A stretch of 64,000 nt of DNA, from NCBI GenBank assembly GCA_902801155.1, contig CADCHG010000019.1:3443-67442 (forward strand), given 5' to 3'. A program made the position numbers and the translations under genes. This document shows positions 9,630 through 20,185 of this stretch, one piece after another. The DNA is from an uncultured Prevotellaceae bacterium (lineage in GTDB: Bacteria; Bacteroidota; Bacteroidia; Bacteroidales; Bacteroidaceae). Below the pieces are notes generated by a model that was not told the DNA's origin, ran no database searches, and saw only the letters and a program-made list of their open reading frames with translations. Within the stretch, counting starts at the first letter, position 1. The number at the start of each line of letters is the position of its first letter.

Positions 9630-10478
9630 GCTCTTCCCCTATACATCAACTGGAACCCCGACTTGGTTATCTGCCATCTCGGACCTATAGTAATACGTTG
9701 GTATTCAACGCTTTGGATAATAGGATTACTATTTGCTTATCTTATCGTAAGGCATCTGTATAAGGTGCAGAAGATAGAGGATGCAAAGTTTGATCCATTA
9801 TTCATTTATTGCTTCTGTGGCATTCTCATAGGAGCACGTCTCGGTCATTGTCTCTTCTATGAGCCTGAGTATTTCCTTTCTTCAGGAACTCACATGCTTG
9901 AGATGATATTGCCTATGCGATATGGTATGGACGGATCATGGCATTTTACTGGCTATGAAGGACTTGCATCACATGGTGGTACTATTGGTATCATCATCGC
10001 TCTCCTACTCTATTGCCGTAACTTGAAGATGAACACATGGACCGTACTGGATAATATCTCTATCGCCGTACCTACCACGGCTTGTTGCATCCGACTTGGC
10101 AACCTGATGAATTCTGAGATAATAGGCAAGCCAACTGATGTGCCTTGGGCTTTTATTTTTGAAAGAGTGGATATGCAGCCTCGTCATCCGGGACAGCTCT
10201 ACGAGGCAATAGCATACGCCTGTTTCTTCTTCGTAATGTGGTATTTCTGGAAGAAAAAGCCAAACTACGTAGGCACAGGATTCTTCTTCGGCTTAGACCT
10301 TGCCCTTATCTTCACCTTCCGCTTCTTTATTGAATACACTAAGGAGATACAGGAGGCATTTGAGGCATCTATGCCAATAGATATGGGTCAGATTCTCTCA
10401 ATTCCGTTCATTATCATAGGTATTGCCTGCACAATAGGCGGTTCTTGGCTCGTTAAGCTTGGGGCAAAAGAAAAATAA
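9546..10478 (+). CDS. lgt: Prolipoprotein diacylglyceryl transferase
   Basis: Inner-membrane enzyme that moves diacylglycerol from phosphatidylglycerol to the lipobox cysteine of prelipoproteins. Family motifs seen: INWNPD at the N-terminus of the conserved part, several membrane helices, the signature [15 protein letters not shown] near the middle, and HPGQLYEA. The conserved protein begins around residue 36 (YINWNPD). The preceding residues ([32 protein letters not shown]) come from the GC-rich element, including both available ATG codons (9546 and 9588); I see no usable start downstream of it. So the gene seems to depend on the element for initiation. Convergent with mutS across two palindromic repeats. 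Confidence 0.93.
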   Translation: MFTLLSNIIPLSEKMYLASLPLGGPGWAALPLYINWNPDLVICHLGPIVIRWYSTLWIIGLLFAYLIVRHLYKVQKIEDAKFDPLFIYCFCGILIGARLGHCLFYEPEYFLSSGTHMLEMILPMRYGMDGSWHFTGYEGLASHGGTIGIIIALLLYCRNLKMNTWTVLDNISIAVPTTACCIRLGNLMNSEIIGKPTDVPWAFIFERVDMQPRHPGQLYEAIAYACFFFVMWYFWKKKPNYVGTGFFFGLDLALIFTFRFFIEYTKEIQEAFEASMPIDMGQILSIPFIIIGIACTIGGSWLVKLGAKEK

Positions 10479-10494
10479 TGATAGGGTAATAGCT

Positions 10495-10615
10495 TATACC
10501 TCCGTTGTAAAGCCGTTGTAAGTCCGTTATAATACCGTTCCTTAGAATAGGCGAAAAATGGGACTTAGAAGGGATTTGCAAGGGAATTGTTTAGGACTTA
10601 CAAAGGTTCTTCATA
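10495..10615. repeat. Inverted period-12 array P2 (reverse orientation)
   Basis: On the plus strand the left arm has CCGTTGTAAAGCCGTTGTAAG-type units and the right arm GGACTTAGAAGGGATTTGC-type units. Read on the minus strand the core TCCCATTTTTCGCCTATTC then TAAGGAACGG matches the P1, P3 and P4 cores. It lies between the 3' ends of lgt and mutS. Confidence 0.7.
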
Positions 10616-10616
10616 T

Positions 10617-10731
10617 AAAATTTCAATTATTACAATAATTTCAATAAAAAACATGCACGCATATCACGACAAGTCGTAATACATAGTGTGTGCTCAAAAT
10701 AAATTGAAATTATTGTAATAATTGAAATTTT
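10617..10731. terminator. Perfect 29 bp inverted repeat between lgt and mutS
   Basis: 10617-10645 is the exact reverse complement of 10703-10731 (AAAATTTCAATTATTAC...), with a 57-base loop. It ends five bases before the mutS stop codon and sits beside array P2. It could act as a transcription end for the convergent genes, but there is no GC-rich stem, so a mobile or structural element is as likely. Confidence 0.55.
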
Positions 10732-10736
10732 CTTGT

Positions 10737-13415
10737 TTACTGCGCCACTATTTTCTTAATCTCATTGAGTTTATTTAGTGCTTCAAGCGGAGTGAGGTTG
10801 TTCACGTCAAGACCGAGAATCTCATCTCTTACCTGACAAAGCACAGGATCATCCAACTGGAAGAAAGAGAGTTGTGTCTGGGCATTTGCCTTGGCTGATA
10901 CTGCCGACATATCAGGCTTGCCAGCCGCTCCTACCTGATTACCTTCCTCTTCAAGAGCCTTTAGAATGACATTGGCACGCTTAACTATGGCTGATGGCAT
11001 ACCGGCAAGCTGAGCAACGTGAATACCGAATGAGTGCTCTGAACCACCTTCCACAAGTTTGCGAAGGAAAATAACCTTTCCGTTAATCTCCTTAACAGAT
11101 ACGTTGAAGTTTTTGATACGTGAGAAATGCTTCTCCATCTCATTAAGCTCGTGATAGTGAGTAGCAAAGAGAGTACGAGCCCCTACCCCACTATGCTCGT
11201 GAAGATATTCCACGATAGCCCAGGCAATAGAGATACCATCGTATGTGGAAGTACCTCGGCCAAGCTCATCAAAAAGCACGAGGGAGTTATCTGTGGCATT
11301 ATTGAGGATATTAGCAGCCTCAGTCATCTCAACCATAAAGGTAGATTCACCAACGGCAAGGTTATCCGAAGCTCCTACACGGGTGAATATCTTATCCACA
11401 ATACCTATTTTCGCGCTCTCTGCCGGCACATAGCATCCTATCTGGGCCATTAATACTATCAAGGCGGTTTGACGCAGCAGAGCCGATTTACCAGCCATAT
11501 TAGGACCGGTAATGATGATGATCTGAGGGTGTTGGGTGTTAGGTGATGGGTGTTGGTGGTTGGAATCACCACCTGAAAGAGAGACATCATTTGGAATGTA
11601 GCTCTCACCAATAGGCAGGTTCTTCTCAATAACAGGGTGACGGCCACCCTTTATGACGAGTTCCTTGCTCTCCTCAATAACAGGACGCACATAATGATTC
11701 TCCACAGCCACCTTTGAGAAAGAGAGCATACAATCAAGATTTCCGACAATCTGGGCATCAATCTGCATAGACTCTATGTAGATCTGCATAGACTCTACAA
11801 GCTGATTGTAGAGAGCTGTTTCAAGAGCCAGAATCCTATCCTCAGCACCAAGAATCTTTTCTTCGTATTCCTTGAGTTCCTGAGTGATATAACGCTCTGC
11901 CTGAGCAAGAGTCTGCTTACGAATCCACTCAGGTGGTACGCTATCCTTGAATGTATTTCTAACCTCAAGATAATAGCCGAATACGTTGTTATATCCTATT
12001 TTGAGCGAAGAAATACCTGTACGCTCAGCCTCTTCACGCTGTATCTTCAAGAGATAATCCTTGCCAGAGGTTGAGATACTACGAAGATCGTCAAGTTCTT
12101 CATTTACGCCATCACGAATTACGTTACCCTTGTTAACCAACTGTGGTGGCTCTGGCATTATTTCACGCTCAATTCTGTCTCTAAGTTCGGTAAGAGGTTC
12201 TATCCTCTCCCCTACTCTTTTGAGGATATCAATCTCAGAATCCTGACAAAGTTGCTTTATAGGAATAAGGGCAGAAAGAGCATTCTTCAGCTGAATAAGT
12301 TCACGAGGAGAAACCCTACGTGTAGCTATCTTTGAAGAAATGCGCTCAAGGTCGCCTATTGCCTGTATGTTTTCGTCTATTTCGCATCTGAAATCAGGGT
12401 ACTTGAACATATAGTCAACAATGTCAAGTCGATCCTCTATCTTCTTCTTCTCACGCAGAGGGAAGACTATCCATCTTCTCAACTGACGGGCACCCATAGG
12501 AGATACTGTCTTATCAATTACAGATACAAGATTTGCTCCATCAGAATGCATAGAATCGAGCAGTTCGAGATTGCGAATTGTAAAGTTATCAAGTCTTACA
12601 AAACGCTCTGCATCAATACGTTTAATACGGATAATATGTCCTATATGGGTATGCTGTGTACGCTCAAGATACTGGAGTATGGCACCTGCGGCAATAAGCC
12701 CGTTGGTAAGATTATCCACACCAAAACCCTTCATTGACCTAACCTTGAAATGTGCATTGAGTTTCTGACGTGCTGTCTGCTCAGTAAATACCCAGTCCTC
12801 CATCTTGTCATAAACAAGACTTCCATCAGAAATACCGCCAATCCTACCAAATGAATCTTCAAAGAGGCGACGCTTGCCATTATCTATGAGAATCTCCTTT
12901 GGCTGGAAACTGCTCAGCATCTTTTCCAAGTACTCGAAAGTACCCTCATCAACAAGGAACTCACCGGTACTAATATCGAGCAAAGAAATACCACATGAGG
13001 ACTTTCCGAAATGTATGGCACAAAGAAAGTTATTGCGCTTGCAGTCAAGCACGTTATCATTCATAGCAACACCAGGAGTGACAAGTTCGGTAATGCCGCG
13101 TTTCACGAGTTTCTTTGTAAGCTTAGGATCTTCCAACTGATCACATATAGCCACTCTCCTACCCGCCCTTATAAGCTTAGGGATATAGGTGTCGAGAGCA
13201 TGATGCGGAAAACCAGCCATAGCATCACCCTGACTAGCACCATTGTTTCTTCTTGTCAGAGTAATGCCAAGGATACGTGCTGCATCCACAGCATCATCAC
13301 AATATGTCTCGTAGAAGTCTCCACAGCGGAACAAGAGCAAGGCATCAGGATGCTGAGACTTGAACTCGTAGAACTGCTTCATCATTGGCGTTAGTTCGCC
13401 GTCTTTCTTTGCCAT
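10737..13415 (-). CDS. mutS: DNA mismatch repair protein MutS
   Basis: Recognises mismatches and uses ATP to signal repair. The mismatch-reading Phe-x-Glu motif is in CGDFYET (F34, E36). The ATPase domain has Walker A GPNMAGKS at 637-644, then [23 protein letters not shown] (Walker B and signature) and the ATHYHEL histidine loop. Length 892 is normal. Odd: about 15 residues ([17 protein letters not shown]) just before the Walker A strand IIIITGPNM are coded by a GTTGGGTGTTAGGTGATGGG-type tandem repeat (11524-11563) that I would not expect there. The leader carries one end of a GC-rich element (13429-13496), with the promoter beyond it. Confidence 0.96.
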   Translation of the reverse strand: MAKKDGELTPMMKQFYEFKSQHPDALLLFRCGDFYETYCDDAVDAARILGITLTRRNNGASQGDAMAGFPHHALDTYIPKLIRAGRRVAICDQLEDPKLTKKLVKRGITELVTPGVAMNDNVLDCKRNNFLCAIHFGKSSCGISLLDISTGEFLVDEGTFEYLEKMLSSFQPKEILIDNGKRRLFEDSFGRIGGISDGSLVYDKMEDWVFTEQTARQKLNAHFKVRSMKGFGVDNLTNGLIAAGAILQYLERTQHTHIGHIIRIKRIDAERFVRLDNFTIRNLELLDSMHSDGANLVSVIDKTVSPMGARQLRRWIVFPLREKKKIEDRLDIVDYMFKYPDFRCEIDENIQAIGDLERISSKIATRRVSPRELIQLKNALSALIPIKQLCQDSEIDILKRVGERIEPLTELRDRIEREIMPEPPQLVNKGNVIRDGVNEELDDLRSISTSGKDYLLKIQREEAERTGISSLKIGYNNVFGYYLEVRNTFKDSVPPEWIRKQTLAQAERYITQELKEYEEKILGAEDRILALETALYNQLVESMQIYIESMQIDAQIVGNLDCMLSFSKVAVENHYVRPVIEESKELVIKGGRHPVIEKNLPIGESYIPNDVSLSGGDSNHQHPSPNTQHPQIIIITGPNMAGKSALLRQTALIVLMAQIGCYVPAESAKIGIVDKIFTRVGASDNLAVGESTFMVEMTEAANILNNATDNSLVLFDELGRGTSTYDGISIAWAIVEYLHEHSGVGARTLFATHYHELNEMEKHFSRIKNFNVSVKEINGKVIFLRKLVEGGSEHSFGIHVAQLAGMPSAIVKRANVILKALEEEGNQVGAAGKPDMSAVSAKANAQTQLSFFQLDDPVLCQVRDEILGLDVNNLTPLEALNKLNEIKKIVAQ
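11524..11563. repeat. In-frame tandem repeat inside mutS
   Basis: Degenerate GGGTGTTGGGTGTTAGGTG units on the plus strand, read on the minus strand as [11 protein letters not shown]. It lies about 12 residues before the Walker A motif. The frame is kept. Confidence 0.6.
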
Positions 13416-13428
13416 TTTTATATATACG

Positions 13429-13496
13429 GCCCCTCACCTGTCCTTCGGACACCCTCTCCCCAAAGGGCGAGGGAAAAGTTACCTTTTTTCGCTGTG
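13429..13496. repeat. Single GC-rich element end in the mutS leader
   Basis: Subtype B: GCCCCTCACCTGTCC, hairpin GTCCTTCGGAC, then CTCCCCAAAGGGCGAGGG and GTTACCTTTTTTCGCT. It is nearly identical to the left end of the metF-ychF element. I find no matching second end. It lies between the mutS promoter and start codon. Confidence 0.7.
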
Positions 13497-13545
13497 AAAG
13501 GCATATTAATTGTTAATTATTAATTGTTTATTATATTTTTGGCTG

Positions 13546-13553
13546 CAAATTTA
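13546..13553 (-). promoter_or_regulatory. -7 box of mutS
   Basis: TAAATTTG on the minus strand, about 130 bases before the mutS start. The transcript leader would include the GC-rich element end at 13429-13496. Confidence 0.5.
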
Positions 13554-13571
13554 ATGATTTTTTTTCAATTT

Positions 13572-13599
13572 CTTCATTCTTCATTCTTCATTCTTCATT
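13572..13599. repeat. Four tandem CTTCATT heptamers upstream of leuS
   Basis: Four exact copies of a 7-base unit end nine bases before the leuS -7 box, covering the place where a -33 element would sit. Copy-number change would alter promoter spacing or sequence. Confidence 0.6.
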
Positions 13600-13607
13600 A
13601 ATTTAAG

Positions 13608-13615
13608 TAACTTTG
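13608..13615 (+). promoter_or_regulatory. -7 box of leuS
   Basis: TAACTTTG, a good match to TAnnTTTG, followed by a leader of about 100 bases before the ATG at 13723. Confidence 0.65.
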
Positions 13616-13632
13616 CACTCGAAAATTAAAAA

Positions 13633-13685
13633 ACGGGCACCACTTTACAAGTGACAAGCCCTATTTTCTTCGTGCGAAGATAAAA
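13633..13685 (+). promoter_or_regulatory. Two-hairpin leader of leuS
   Basis: The leader holds GGGCACCACTT...AAGTGACAAGCCC, a stem with a small internal loop, followed by TCTTCGTGCGAAGA. No U-run follows the first stem, so it is not a classical attenuator, and I see no T-box element. A regulatory role is inference only. Confidence 0.35.
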
Positions 13686-13722
13686 CTTTGCATCCAAATC
13701 AAGAAAAAACAACTAAAAGAAA

Positions 13723-16569
13723 ATGGAATATAATTTCAGAGAAATTGAGAAGAAATGGTTTGAGTACTGGAAAGAGAATGGTACTTACCATGTTAGTGAG
13801 GATGAGAATAAGAAGAAATTCTATGTACTGAACATGTTCCCCTACCCTTCTGGTGCAGGTCTTCATGTTGGTCACCCACTTGGTTACATCGCAAGTGATA
13901 TATATGCACGCTATAAGCGTCTTCAAGGTTTCAATGTCCTAAACCCAATGGGTTATGACGCTTACGGTCTTCCTGCTGAGCAGTATGCCATTCAGACAGG
14001 TCAGCATCCAGAGAAGACAACATTCCAGAATATTGACCGCTATCGTGAGCAGTTGGATAAGATTGGTTTCTGTTTCGACTGGGATCGCGAGGTTCGCACA
14101 TGTGCTCCTGGCTACTACAAGTGGACACAATGGGCATTCCAGAAAATGTTCAACAGCTTCTTCTGTAACAAGTTCCAGAAGGCTATGCCTATTGAAAAGC
14201 TTATTGAACACTTTGAGAAAGAAGGTAGAGGCACTTGGGATATAGCAGAAAGCGAGGAACTTCATTTCACAGCTGAGGAATGGAATAGTTGGGACGAGAA
14301 GAAGAAGTCCGATGTACTTATGAACTATCGTATTGCCTTCATGGGCGAGACAATGGTGAACTGGTGTGCAGGTCTTGGTACTGTTCTTGCCAATGACGAG
14401 GTTGTTGATGGTGTTTCTGTTCGTGGCGGTTTCCCTGTTGAGCAGAAGAAAATGCGCCAATGGTGTCTTCGTGTAAGTGCTTACTCACAGCGTCTTCTCG
14501 ACGGACTTGAGACCATAGAGTGGAGCGAGTCTATCAAGGAGACACAGAAGAACTGGATTGGTCGTTCAGAGGGTACTGAGGTTCAGATCAAGGTAGCTGA
14601 CTCTGATGTTGACTTTACAATCTTCACAACCCGTGCAGATACAATGTTCGGCGTTACCTTCTTCGTACTTGCTCCTGAGAGTGAGCTTGTTGACCTTGTT
14701 ACAACTGCTGACCAGCGACAGGCTGTTGATGAATATGTTAAGTACGTTAAGGGCCGTACAGAGCGTGAGCGTATGATTGACCATACCGTAACAGGTGTGT
14801 TCTCAGGTGCTTACGGCATTAATCCAATAACAGGCGACAAGTGCCCTATCTATATTTCAGAATATGTTCTTGCAGGCTATGGTACAGGCGCAATCATGGC
14901 AGTTCCTGCTCATGACTCTCGCGACTATGCCTTTGCAAAGCATTTCAACCTCCCTATCATCCCACTTATAGAGGGTGCTGATATCAGCGAGGAGTCATAC
15001 GATGCTAAGGAAGGTATTGTTAGCAACTCTCCTGCTCCAGGCAAGACAGCTATTGAATATGACGGAGAGAGCCTCGTTCTCAATGGCATGACCGTTAAGG
15101 AAGCTATCAAGGCAACAAAGGTATTTGTTGAGAAACATGGTATTGGTCGTGTGAAGGTAAACTATCGTCTTCGCGATGCTATCTTCTCTCGTCAGCGTTA
15201 CTGGGGTGAGCCATTCCCTGTATATTACAAGAACGGCATCCCTACAATGATTCCAGAGGAATGTCTGCCTATCGAACTTCCACAGGTGGATAAGTTCCTC
15301 CCTACCGAGACAGGTGAACCTCCATTGGGTAATGCTCAGATATGGGCTTGGGATGAAGCAAACAAGAAGATTGTTGACAAGGCTCTTATCGACAATAAGA
15401 CCGTCTTCCCTATCGAGCTCTATACAATGCCTGGTTTTGCAGGTTCTTCTGCATACTACCTCCGTTATATGGATCCACACAACAATGAGGCTCTTCTCTC
15501 CGAGAAAGCAGCTGAATACTGGCAGAATGTGGACCTCTATGTAGGTGGTTCAGAGCACGCAACAGGTCACCTTATCTACTCTCGCTTCTGGAATAAGTTC
15601 CTCTTCGACCTTGGTATATCAAAGAAGGAAGAGCCATTCCAGAAACTCGTTAACCAGGGTATGATTCAGGGTCGCTCAAACTTCGTTTATCGTATCAAGG
15701 ACACTAACACATTCGTTTCATTTGATAAGAAGGACGAGTATGATGTTACTCCTATTCACGTTGATGTGAATATCGTAAGCGCAGATATTCTTGATGTAGA
15801 GGCATTTAAGGCTTGGCGTCCTGAATATAACAATGCTGAGTTCATTCTCAATGACAACGGACAGTATGTATGCGGATGGGCAGTTGAGAAGATGTCAAAG
15901 TCTATGTTCAACGTAGTTAATCCTGATATGATTGTTGAGAAGTACGGTGCAGATACTCTCCGCATGTACGAAATGTTCCTTGGTCCTGTTGAACAGTCAA
16001 AGCCTTGGGACACTAACGGTATTGACGGCTGTCATCGCTTCTTGAAGAAGTTCTGGGGCTTGTTCTATGACCGTATGGGCGAGTATCAGGTTAATGATGA
16101 GCAGCCAACAGCTGATCAGGAAAAGTCACTTCATAAACTTATTAAGAAGGTTACTCAGGACATTGAGAACTTCTCTTACAACACATCTATTGCAGCATTC
16201 ATGATTGCTGTTGGTGAGCTTCAGAAGTGCCATAGTAAGTCTGTTCTCAAGCAGCTTACAATCCTCATAGCACCTTTTGCTCCATTTATTGCCGAGGAAC
16301 TCTGGCATACACTTGGAGAGAAGGGTAGTGTATGTGATGCACAATGGCCTGTATTCGACGAGTCAAAGATGAAGGACTCTGAGATCACAATGCCTGTTCA
16401 GTTCTGTGGTAAGACTCGCTTCACAATCCAGCTTCCTGCCGATGTAACTAAGGAAGATGCTGAGAAAACAGTACTTTCCGATGAACGAACAGCAAAATAT
16501 ACTGAAGGCAAACAGATTGTTAAGACAATCGTTGTGCCTGGAAGGATTATCAATATTGTGGTGAAATAA
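13723..16569 (+). CDS. leuS: Leucyl-tRNA synthetase
   Basis: Charges tRNA-Leu. The class I motifs are present: HVGH at 48-51 in [12 protein letters not shown], and KMSKS at 723-727. Between them are the CP1 editing domain (with [18 protein letters not shown] and [13 protein letters not shown]) and the zinc-less bacterial arrangement; the anticodon-binding domain and a short C-terminal domain follow. The length of 948 residues fits Bacteroidetes LeuS. Codon use looks strongly biased, as expected of an abundant enzyme. It ends immediately before a GC-rich palindromic element. Confidence 0.97.
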   Translation: MEYNFREIEKKWFEYWKENGTYHVSEDENKKKFYVLNMFPYPSGAGLHVGHPLGYIASDIYARYKRLQGFNVLNPMGYDAYGLPAEQYAIQTGQHPEKTTFQNIDRYREQLDKIGFCFDWDREVRTCAPGYYKWTQWAFQKMFNSFFCNKFQKAMPIEKLIEHFEKEGRGTWDIAESEELHFTAEEWNSWDEKKKSDVLMNYRIAFMGETMVNWCAGLGTVLANDEVVDGVSVRGGFPVEQKKMRQWCLRVSAYSQRLLDGLETIEWSESIKETQKNWIGRSEGTEVQIKVADSDVDFTIFTTRADTMFGVTFFVLAPESELVDLVTTADQRQAVDEYVKYVKGRTERERMIDHTVTGVFSGAYGINPITGDKCPIYISEYVLAGYGTGAIMAVPAHDSRDYAFAKHFNLPIIPLIEGADISEESYDAKEGIVSNSPAPGKTAIEYDGESLVLNGMTVKEAIKATKVFVEKHGIGRVKVNYRLRDAIFSRQRYWGEPFPVYYKNGIPTMIPEECLPIELPQVDKFLPTETGEPPLGNAQIWAWDEANKKIVDKALIDNKTVFPIELYTMPGFAGSSAYYLRYMDPHNNEALLSEKAAEYWQNVDLYVGGSEHATGHLIYSRFWNKFLFDLGISKKEEPFQKLVNQGMIQGRSNFVYRIKDTNTFVSFDKKDEYDVTPIHVDVNIVSADILDVEAFKAWRPEYNNAEFILNDNGQYVCGWAVEKMSKSMFNVVNPDMIVEKYGADTLRMYEMFLGPVEQSKPWDTNGIDGCHRFLKKFWGLFYDRMGEYQVNDEQPTADQEKSLHKLIKKVTQDIENFSYNTSIAAFMIAVGELQKCHSKSVLKQLTILIAPFAPFIAEELWHTLGEKGSVCDAQWPVFDESKMKDSEITMPVQFCGKTRFTIQLPADVTKEDAEKTVLSDERTAKYTEGKQIVKTIVVPGRIINIVVK

Positions 16570-16576
16570 AAAAAAA

Positions 16577-16685
16577 AGCCCCTCTGCCCCCAAGGGGGGA
16601 GCTTTTTATATAGTAAAAATCCTCAAAGAAACGCTTTGATGGAAAAAGTGTAATTTAATAACTCCCCCGTGGGGAGTGAGGGGCT
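16577..16685. repeat. GC-rich junction element, leuS-yitT/rdgB
   Basis: Subtype C. Left end AGCCCCTCTGCCCCC (16577-16602) and right end ...GTGAGGGGCT (16660-16685) are inverted repeats. The left hairpin CCCCCAAGGGGG followed by AGCTTTTTAT could also serve as the leuS terminator. The right end lies six bases before the next start codon. Confidence 0.7.
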
Positions 16686-16690
16686 AAAAT

Positions 16691-18223
16691 ATGTTTACCC
16701 GACACGAATTATTACTTGAGATACGCGACTATATGATGGTGGCAATAGCTACCTTCATATATGCCATAGGTCTCACAGTCTTCTTGTTGCCTTACGAGCT
16801 TGCTACAGGTGGTGTCTCAGGTATTGCAGCATTAATATACTACTCATCCGGAATTGGAGTAGAGATTCCGTATGCTGCTATTAATGTGGTACTTTTGGCT
16901 TTAGGAGGAAAGATTCTCGGACTTAGATTCAGCTTAAAAACTATCTGGGGATTCGGACTTATTTCTTTCTGGCTATGGCTATGCCAAAGGCTAATGGAAG
17001 ATCCTATGACACATCAGTTGCCTTGTGTATTAGGCGAAAGTGATATGTTCATGGCTTGTATCCTCTGTGCTCTCATAGAAGGCTTTGCACTTGCATTGTG
17101 CTTTCATTATAATGGTTCTACGGGTGGTACTGACATAATAGCAGCGGTAGTTAACAAATATCGTGATATCTCTCTCGGACAGGTTCTTATGTACGTCGAT
17201 ATCATCATTGTGTCAAGTTCATATTTCCTGTTTCACGATCCTAAAAAGGTGATATTCGGCTATGTTCTGCTTGTTCTTTCAGCCATAACACTTGATTTCT
17301 TCACTCGAAGATTCAACCAATGTCTGGTGGTGTATATTTTCTCCCGAAACTATTCTGTCATTGCTGATGCTATCAACAAGGCAGGTTTCGGACTTACAGT
17401 ACTTGACGGCGAAGGCTGGTACACAAAGACTGAGCGTAAGGTACTTATGTGCGTATGTACCAAACACTACTCACATGAGGTTTTCGAGGCTGTGAAAAAG
17501 GTAGATCCAACGGCATTCGTAACAGTATCAAATGCTTCTAACGTATATGGAGAAGGATTTGATAAGATGAAAACAAAAGTAAAAGGTATGAAACCAATTA
17601 TCGTTTTTGCTACAAATAATGAGAATAAGCTTCGCGAGGTTCGCGAGATTCTGAGTGACCGTTTTGAGGTTCGTTCATTGAAGGAGATAGGATGCTTTGA
17701 CGAACTTCCTGAAACACACGCCACTCTTGAGGAAAACTCTCTTGAGAAAGCACAATATATAAGTAAGTTCTATGGTTTTGACTGCTTTGCCGATGATACA
17801 GGTCTTGAGGTAAAAGCTCTTGACGGTGCCCCAGGAGTATATTCCGCACGCTATGCCAACCTTGAAGACCCTAACTATAGCGACCCTGAAATGGATATTA
17901 CAAAAGATCATGACTCAGAGGCTAATATGCGAAAGCTGATATACAAGCTGAAGGGTAGGGTAGGAGAAGAGCGTAAAGCTCAATTCCGTACATCCATAGC
18001 ACTTATCTACCACGGAGAAGTACATCTTTTCAATGGTACTGTAAAGGGAACTATAACGGAAGAAAAGCGAGGTACAACAGGCTTTGGCTATGATCCTATC
18101 TTCCAGCCAGAAGGTTATGAAAAGACATTCGCTGAAATGACCTCTGAAGAGAAAAACAGTATTTCACATCGTGGAAGAGCGGTGGAAAAACTTGTGGAGT
18201 TCCTCAATTCAAACAAAAAATAG
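16691..18223 (+). CDS. YitT-family membrane protein fused to RdgB/HAM1 nucleotide pyrophosphatase
   Basis: Residues 1 to about 295 are a YitT-type protein: several membrane helices ([19 protein letters not shown] is typical) and a soluble DUF2179 domain (about 210-295, ending [11 protein letters not shown]). From residue 300 (M at 17588) begins a complete RdgB/HAM1 domain: [51 protein letters not shown] and the terminal SHRGRA. RdgB hydrolyses dITP, XTP and similar damaged purine triphosphates. The two are usually separate genes, often neighbours in Bacteroidetes (family knowledge). Here they are one frame joined by KMKTKVKG. Translation could still restart at 17588. The YitT function is unknown. 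Confidence 0.88.
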   Translation: MFTRHELLLEIRDYMMVAIATFIYAIGLTVFLLPYELATGGVSGIAALIYYSSGIGVEIPYAAINVVLLALGGKILGLRFSLKTIWGFGLISFWLWLCQRLMEDPMTHQLPCVLGESDMFMACILCALIEGFALALCFHYNGSTGGTDIIAAVVNKYRDISLGQVLMYVDIIIVSSSYFLFHDPKKVIFGYVLLVLSAITLDFFTRRFNQCLVVYIFSRNYSVIADAINKAGFGLTVLDGEGWYTKTERKVLMCVCTKHYSHEVFEAVKKVDPTAFVTVSNASNVYGEGFDKMKTKVKGMKPIIVFATNNENKLREVREILSDRFEVRSLKEIGCFDELPETHATLEENSLEKAQYISKFYGFDCFADDTGLEVKALDGAPGVYSARYANLEDPNYSDPEMDITKDHDSEANMRKLIYKLKGRVGEERKAQFRTSIALIYHGEVHLFNGTVKGTITEEKRGTTGFGYDPIFQPEGYEKTFAEMTSEEKNSISHRGRAVEKLVEFLNSNKK

Positions 18224-18256
18224 TAAGAAAAATTTGCATTTCTCAAATAATTACAC

Positions 18257-18264
18257 TATTTTTG
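18257..18264 (+). promoter_or_regulatory. -7 box of the DUF4254 gene
   Basis: TATTTTTG followed by CATTTGG, 47 bases before the ATG at 18311. Confidence 0.55.
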
Positions 18265-18310
18265 CATTTGGAAATCATTATTCTATTTCAATTTTTGGTA
18301 TCTAATAAAT

Positions 18311-18919
18311 ATGTCGTTTACATCAACAAGCAATGAAATATTCCGTCACGCAATCGCTGATTATCATATCAACGATAATGTTGACACACCTATAAAGAAT
18401 CCATTTCCAGAGGATACAATCAACAATATCCTCTATCATAAATGCTGGATTGACACAGTACAATGGCATTTTGAGGATATTATACGCGATCCTAACATCG
18501 ACCCTGCTGCAGCACTTGTTTTGAAGCGCAGAATTGATAAATCAAACCAGGATCGTACTGATATGGTAGAGAATATAGATTCTTACTTCCGTGATCATTA
18601 CAAGGATGTTAAGATACAGGATAATGCTACCATCAATACAGAATCACCTGCATGGGCTATTGACCGTCTTTCTATCCTTGCTCTCAAAATATATCACATG
18701 AAAGAGCAGGTAGAGCGCACAGATGCAAGTGCTGAACATATTGCAAAGTGTAAGGCAAAACTTGACATTCTTCTTGAGCAACAGGTTGACCTCTCAACAG
18801 CTATCGACCAACTTCTTGCCGACATTGCAGCTGGCAAGAAATACATGAAGGTATATCGCCAAATGAAGATGTACAATGATGCAGATACTAATCCTGTGCT
18901 ATACGGAAAGAAAGCCTAA
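18311..18919 (+). CDS. DUF4254 family protein
   Basis: A 202-residue soluble protein of the DUF4254 family, whose function I do not know. Conserved-looking parts are NNILYHKCWIDTVQWHFEDIIRDP near residue 40 and DRLSILALKIYHMKEQVERTDA near 115. It is predicted largely helical, with no signal peptide. In Bacteroidetes this family is commonly found next to family 9 glycosyltransferases of the envelope, as here (19065), which suggests but does not prove a role in surface polysaccharide or lipopolysaccharide synthesis. Confidence 0.8.
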   Translation: MSFTSTSNEIFRHAIADYHINDNVDTPIKNPFPEDTINNILYHKCWIDTVQWHFEDIIRDPNIDPAAALVLKRRIDKSNQDRTDMVENIDSYFRDHYKDVKIQDNATINTESPAWAIDRLSILALKIYHMKEQVERTDASAEHIAKCKAKLDILLEQQVDLSTAIDQLLADIAAGKKYMKVYRQMKMYNDADTNPVLYGKKA

Positions 18920-18978
18920 TAAAGTATTCCTAAAAGGAAGAATATTAGATAATAACTAAACTCTAAATATTTTAAATA

Positions 18979-19061
18979 TATAACCAAGCCTTCATAAAAG
19001 AAAGGCATATACGCTCTAAGTATATAAAACATCCTTCCCTTTGAGAAGGCTTGGTTAGGCT
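18979..19061. repeat. GC-rich junction element, DUF4254-glycosyltransferase
   Basis: Subtype A, short and worn. Left arm ATAACCAAGCCTTC and right arm GAAGGCTTGGTTA (19043-19058) are inverted, and the right end holds CCTTCCCTTTGAGAAGG. It stops four bases before the next ATG. Confidence 0.65.
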
Positions 19062-19064
19062 TCT

Positions 19065-20111
19065 ATGAAGACAACACACATTCTCATAATAAGATTCTCC
19101 GCTATTGGTGATGTTGCAATGCTCGTACCAGTAGTCAGTTCATTGGCAAAACAATACCCTAACATTCGCATTACGGTATTGTCTCGCCCATTTGCACGTC
19201 CTTTCTTCGAGAATCTTGCTGATAATGTAGGTTTCATGGGTGCAGACTTGAAAGATGAATACAAAGGTATTTCCGGACTTAATGCACTCTATCGCAGACT
19301 TCAAGCCAAACATTTCACACACATAGCTGATATGCACGGAGTTTTGCGCTCTCATTATCTCCGTCTTCGCTTTGTACTATCTAACTATAAAGTAGCACAT
19401 ATAGACAAGCATCGTAAGGAAAAGCGTGCTCTCGTAAATGATGATAAGAGTAATTTCCACCAGTTATCCACATCTTTCCGCAATTATGCCGATGTACTTG
19501 AAAAACTCGGTTATTTTATAACTCCTGACTTCCGAAGCATATTCGGAGAGGGTAGGGGAAACCTCAGACTTCTTTCAGAAACAATAGGTGAAAAGAAATC
19601 ATTCACCAAATGGATAGGCATAGCTCCATTTGCTGCACATAAGGGTAAGATTTATCCTATTGACAAAATGGAACAGGTAGTCCAGATGATTATCAAGGCA
19701 CATCCAAGCTGTCGCATCTTCCTTTTCCACGGAAAAGGGGAAGAGGCTCAAAAGATGAAGGAATGGCAGGAAAAATATCCACAGGTTACATCTGCTACTT
19801 CTACTCTAAAGGATATCAGTCAAGAACTTATCCTCATGTCGCATCTCAATGTGATGATCTCAATGGACTCAGGCAATATGCATCTTGCATCACTTGTTGC
19901 TTGTCCTGTTGTAAGCATATGGGGAGCTACCCATCGCTATGCAGGTTTCCTTGGTTGGAATCAAAGTGTGGAAAACGTTGTGGAACTTGACATGAAATGC
20001 CGTCCTTGCTCTATCTATGGCAATATTCCTTGTCAGTATGGTAATTACAAATGTCTAAATGATATAACCCCTGAGAGCGTATTTGAGCACGTGGAGAATG
20101 TTATAGTTTAA
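19065..20111 (+). CDS. Family 9 glycosyltransferase (heptosyltransferase-like)
   Basis: GT9 enzymes transfer heptose or related sugars to the lipopolysaccharide core on the cytoplasmic face of the inner membrane. The N-terminal start ILIIRFSAIGDVAMLVPVV is the typical GT9 nucleotide-sugar fold entry. The C-terminal half has the acceptor/donor motif region ISMDSGNMHLASLVACPVVSIWGATH (about 265-290). Length 348 is usual. I cannot tell which sugar it moves. It follows the DUF4254 gene and is closed by a strong hairpin terminator (20128-20169). Confidence 0.87.
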   Translation: MKTTHILIIRFSAIGDVAMLVPVVSSLAKQYPNIRITVLSRPFARPFFENLADNVGFMGADLKDEYKGISGLNALYRRLQAKHFTHIADMHGVLRSHYLRLRFVLSNYKVAHIDKHRKEKRALVNDDKSNFHQLSTSFRNYADVLEKLGYFITPDFRSIFGEGRGNLRLLSETIGEKKSFTKWIGIAPFAAHKGKIYPIDKMEQVVQMIIKAHPSCRIFLFHGKGEEAQKMKEWQEKYPQVTSATSTLKDISQELILMSHLNVMISMDSGNMHLASLVACPVVSIWGATHRYAGFLGWNQSVENVVELDMKCRPCSIYGNIPCQYGNYKCLNDITPESVFEHVENVIV

Positions 20112-20127
20112 AAGGTAAAGTAGAAAT

Positions 20128-20169
20128 AAAAGCCGTTTGAGGATAATTCTTCAAGCGGCTTTATTTTTT
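20128..20169 (+). terminator. Terminator after the GT9 gene
   Basis: AAAGCCGTTTGA...TCAAGCGGCTTT stem followed by ATTTTTTC. Confidence 0.8.
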
Positions 20170-20185
20170 CCTTGTTTTCCAACAG

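Noticed and set aside
13633..13722. T-box riboswitch before leuS
   Set aside because: The leader is too short and I find neither the T-box sequence nor a terminator stem.
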